This document shows positions 45,032-45,051 of a stretch of 45,051 nt of DNA, in pieces (the stretch's first letter is position 1; every line of letters begins with the position of its first letter). Below the pieces are notes generated by a model. The model was not told where the DNA came from. It did no database searches and was given only the letters and a program-made list of their open reading frames with translations. The position numbers and the translations under genes are program-made. The stretch lies in assembly GCA_905213265.1 (NCBI GenBank), contig CAJMHR010000016.1:1-45051 (forward strand), read 5' to 3'. The stretch comes from an uncultured Collinsella sp. Lineage in GTDB: Bacteria > Actinomycetota > Coriobacteriia > Coriobacteriales > Coriobacteriaceae.

Positions 45032-45051
45032 GCCGGAGCTTTAGCTCCGGC
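45032..45051 (+). terminator. Hairpin cut by the window end
   Basis: Perfect 8-bp stem GCCGGAGC (45032-45039) with GCTCCGGC (45044-45051), TTTA loop. It looks like the stem of a terminator whose U-run would lie beyond the window; which gene it serves is unclear, as no coding sequence is visible in 44964-45031. Confidence 0.45.

Noticed and set aside
45021..45051. Possible start of a tRNA gene at the window end
   Set aside because: The sequence is a simple perfect hairpin without the D-loop or acceptor pattern; it more likely is a terminator stem.

Overview
The window looks like a chromosomal segment of a gut Coriobacteriia, most likely Collinsella. The reasons are its high GC, protein sequences that read like Coriobacteriia homologues, and gene order that matches Actinobacteria: coaE near uvrB and uvrA, and uvrC, rapZ, whiA, gap, pgk, tpiA and secG in that order. 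This assignment is inference, because no database could be searched.

Layout. 1-3453 is the distal half of a ribosomal RNA operon (end of the 16S-23S spacer, a 23S gene, a 5S gene, a strong terminator). 3581-7088 is a plus-strand run of coaE, a lytic transglycosylase and uvrB. 7154-13276 lies on the minus strand: an LTA-synthase-like sulfatase, a short Mrp-type Fe-S/P-loop ATPase, and two FAD oxidoreductases of poorly known function. 13470-20615 is plus strand: uvrA behind a probable LexA box, a YbaK-type deacylase, the lipid II flippase murJ, and uvrC. All three excinuclease genes therefore lie within 16 kb.

20716-31427 is a sialic acid (N-acetylneuraminate) import and catabolism island. It encodes a family-5 solute-binding lipoprotein, a permease, a permease-ATPase fusion, a second ATPase, two tandem CE7-type esterases (the second has lost its nucleophile serine), a NanA-like aldolase, a ROK kinase (NanK-like) and NanE. 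It starts with a long leader predicted to form a three-way junction and a hairpin over the ribosome binding site. It is punctuated by hairpins between genes. The route would be uptake, removal of O-acetyl groups, cleavage to ManNAc plus pyruvate, phosphorylation, and epimerisation to GlcNAc-6-P. The nagA and nagB genes needed next are not in the window. The island sits between uvrC and rapZ, which are normally close together in Actinobacteria, and yvcK is missing between rapZ and whiA.

31441-38585 is rapZ-whiA, then glycolysis genes (gap; pgk-tpiA-gpmI) and secG, separated by clear terminators. 38880-44822 is a complete five-gene Opp/Dpp peptide importer. The last 229 bases hold a striking 125-nt snap-back inverted repeat and the start of another hairpin. 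I see no tRNA gene, CRISPR array, insertion sequence or prophage gene.

The most promising candidates for something undescribed are the structured leader of the sialic acid operon, the active plus pseudo-esterase pair inside it, and the long inverted repeat after the peptide transporter.
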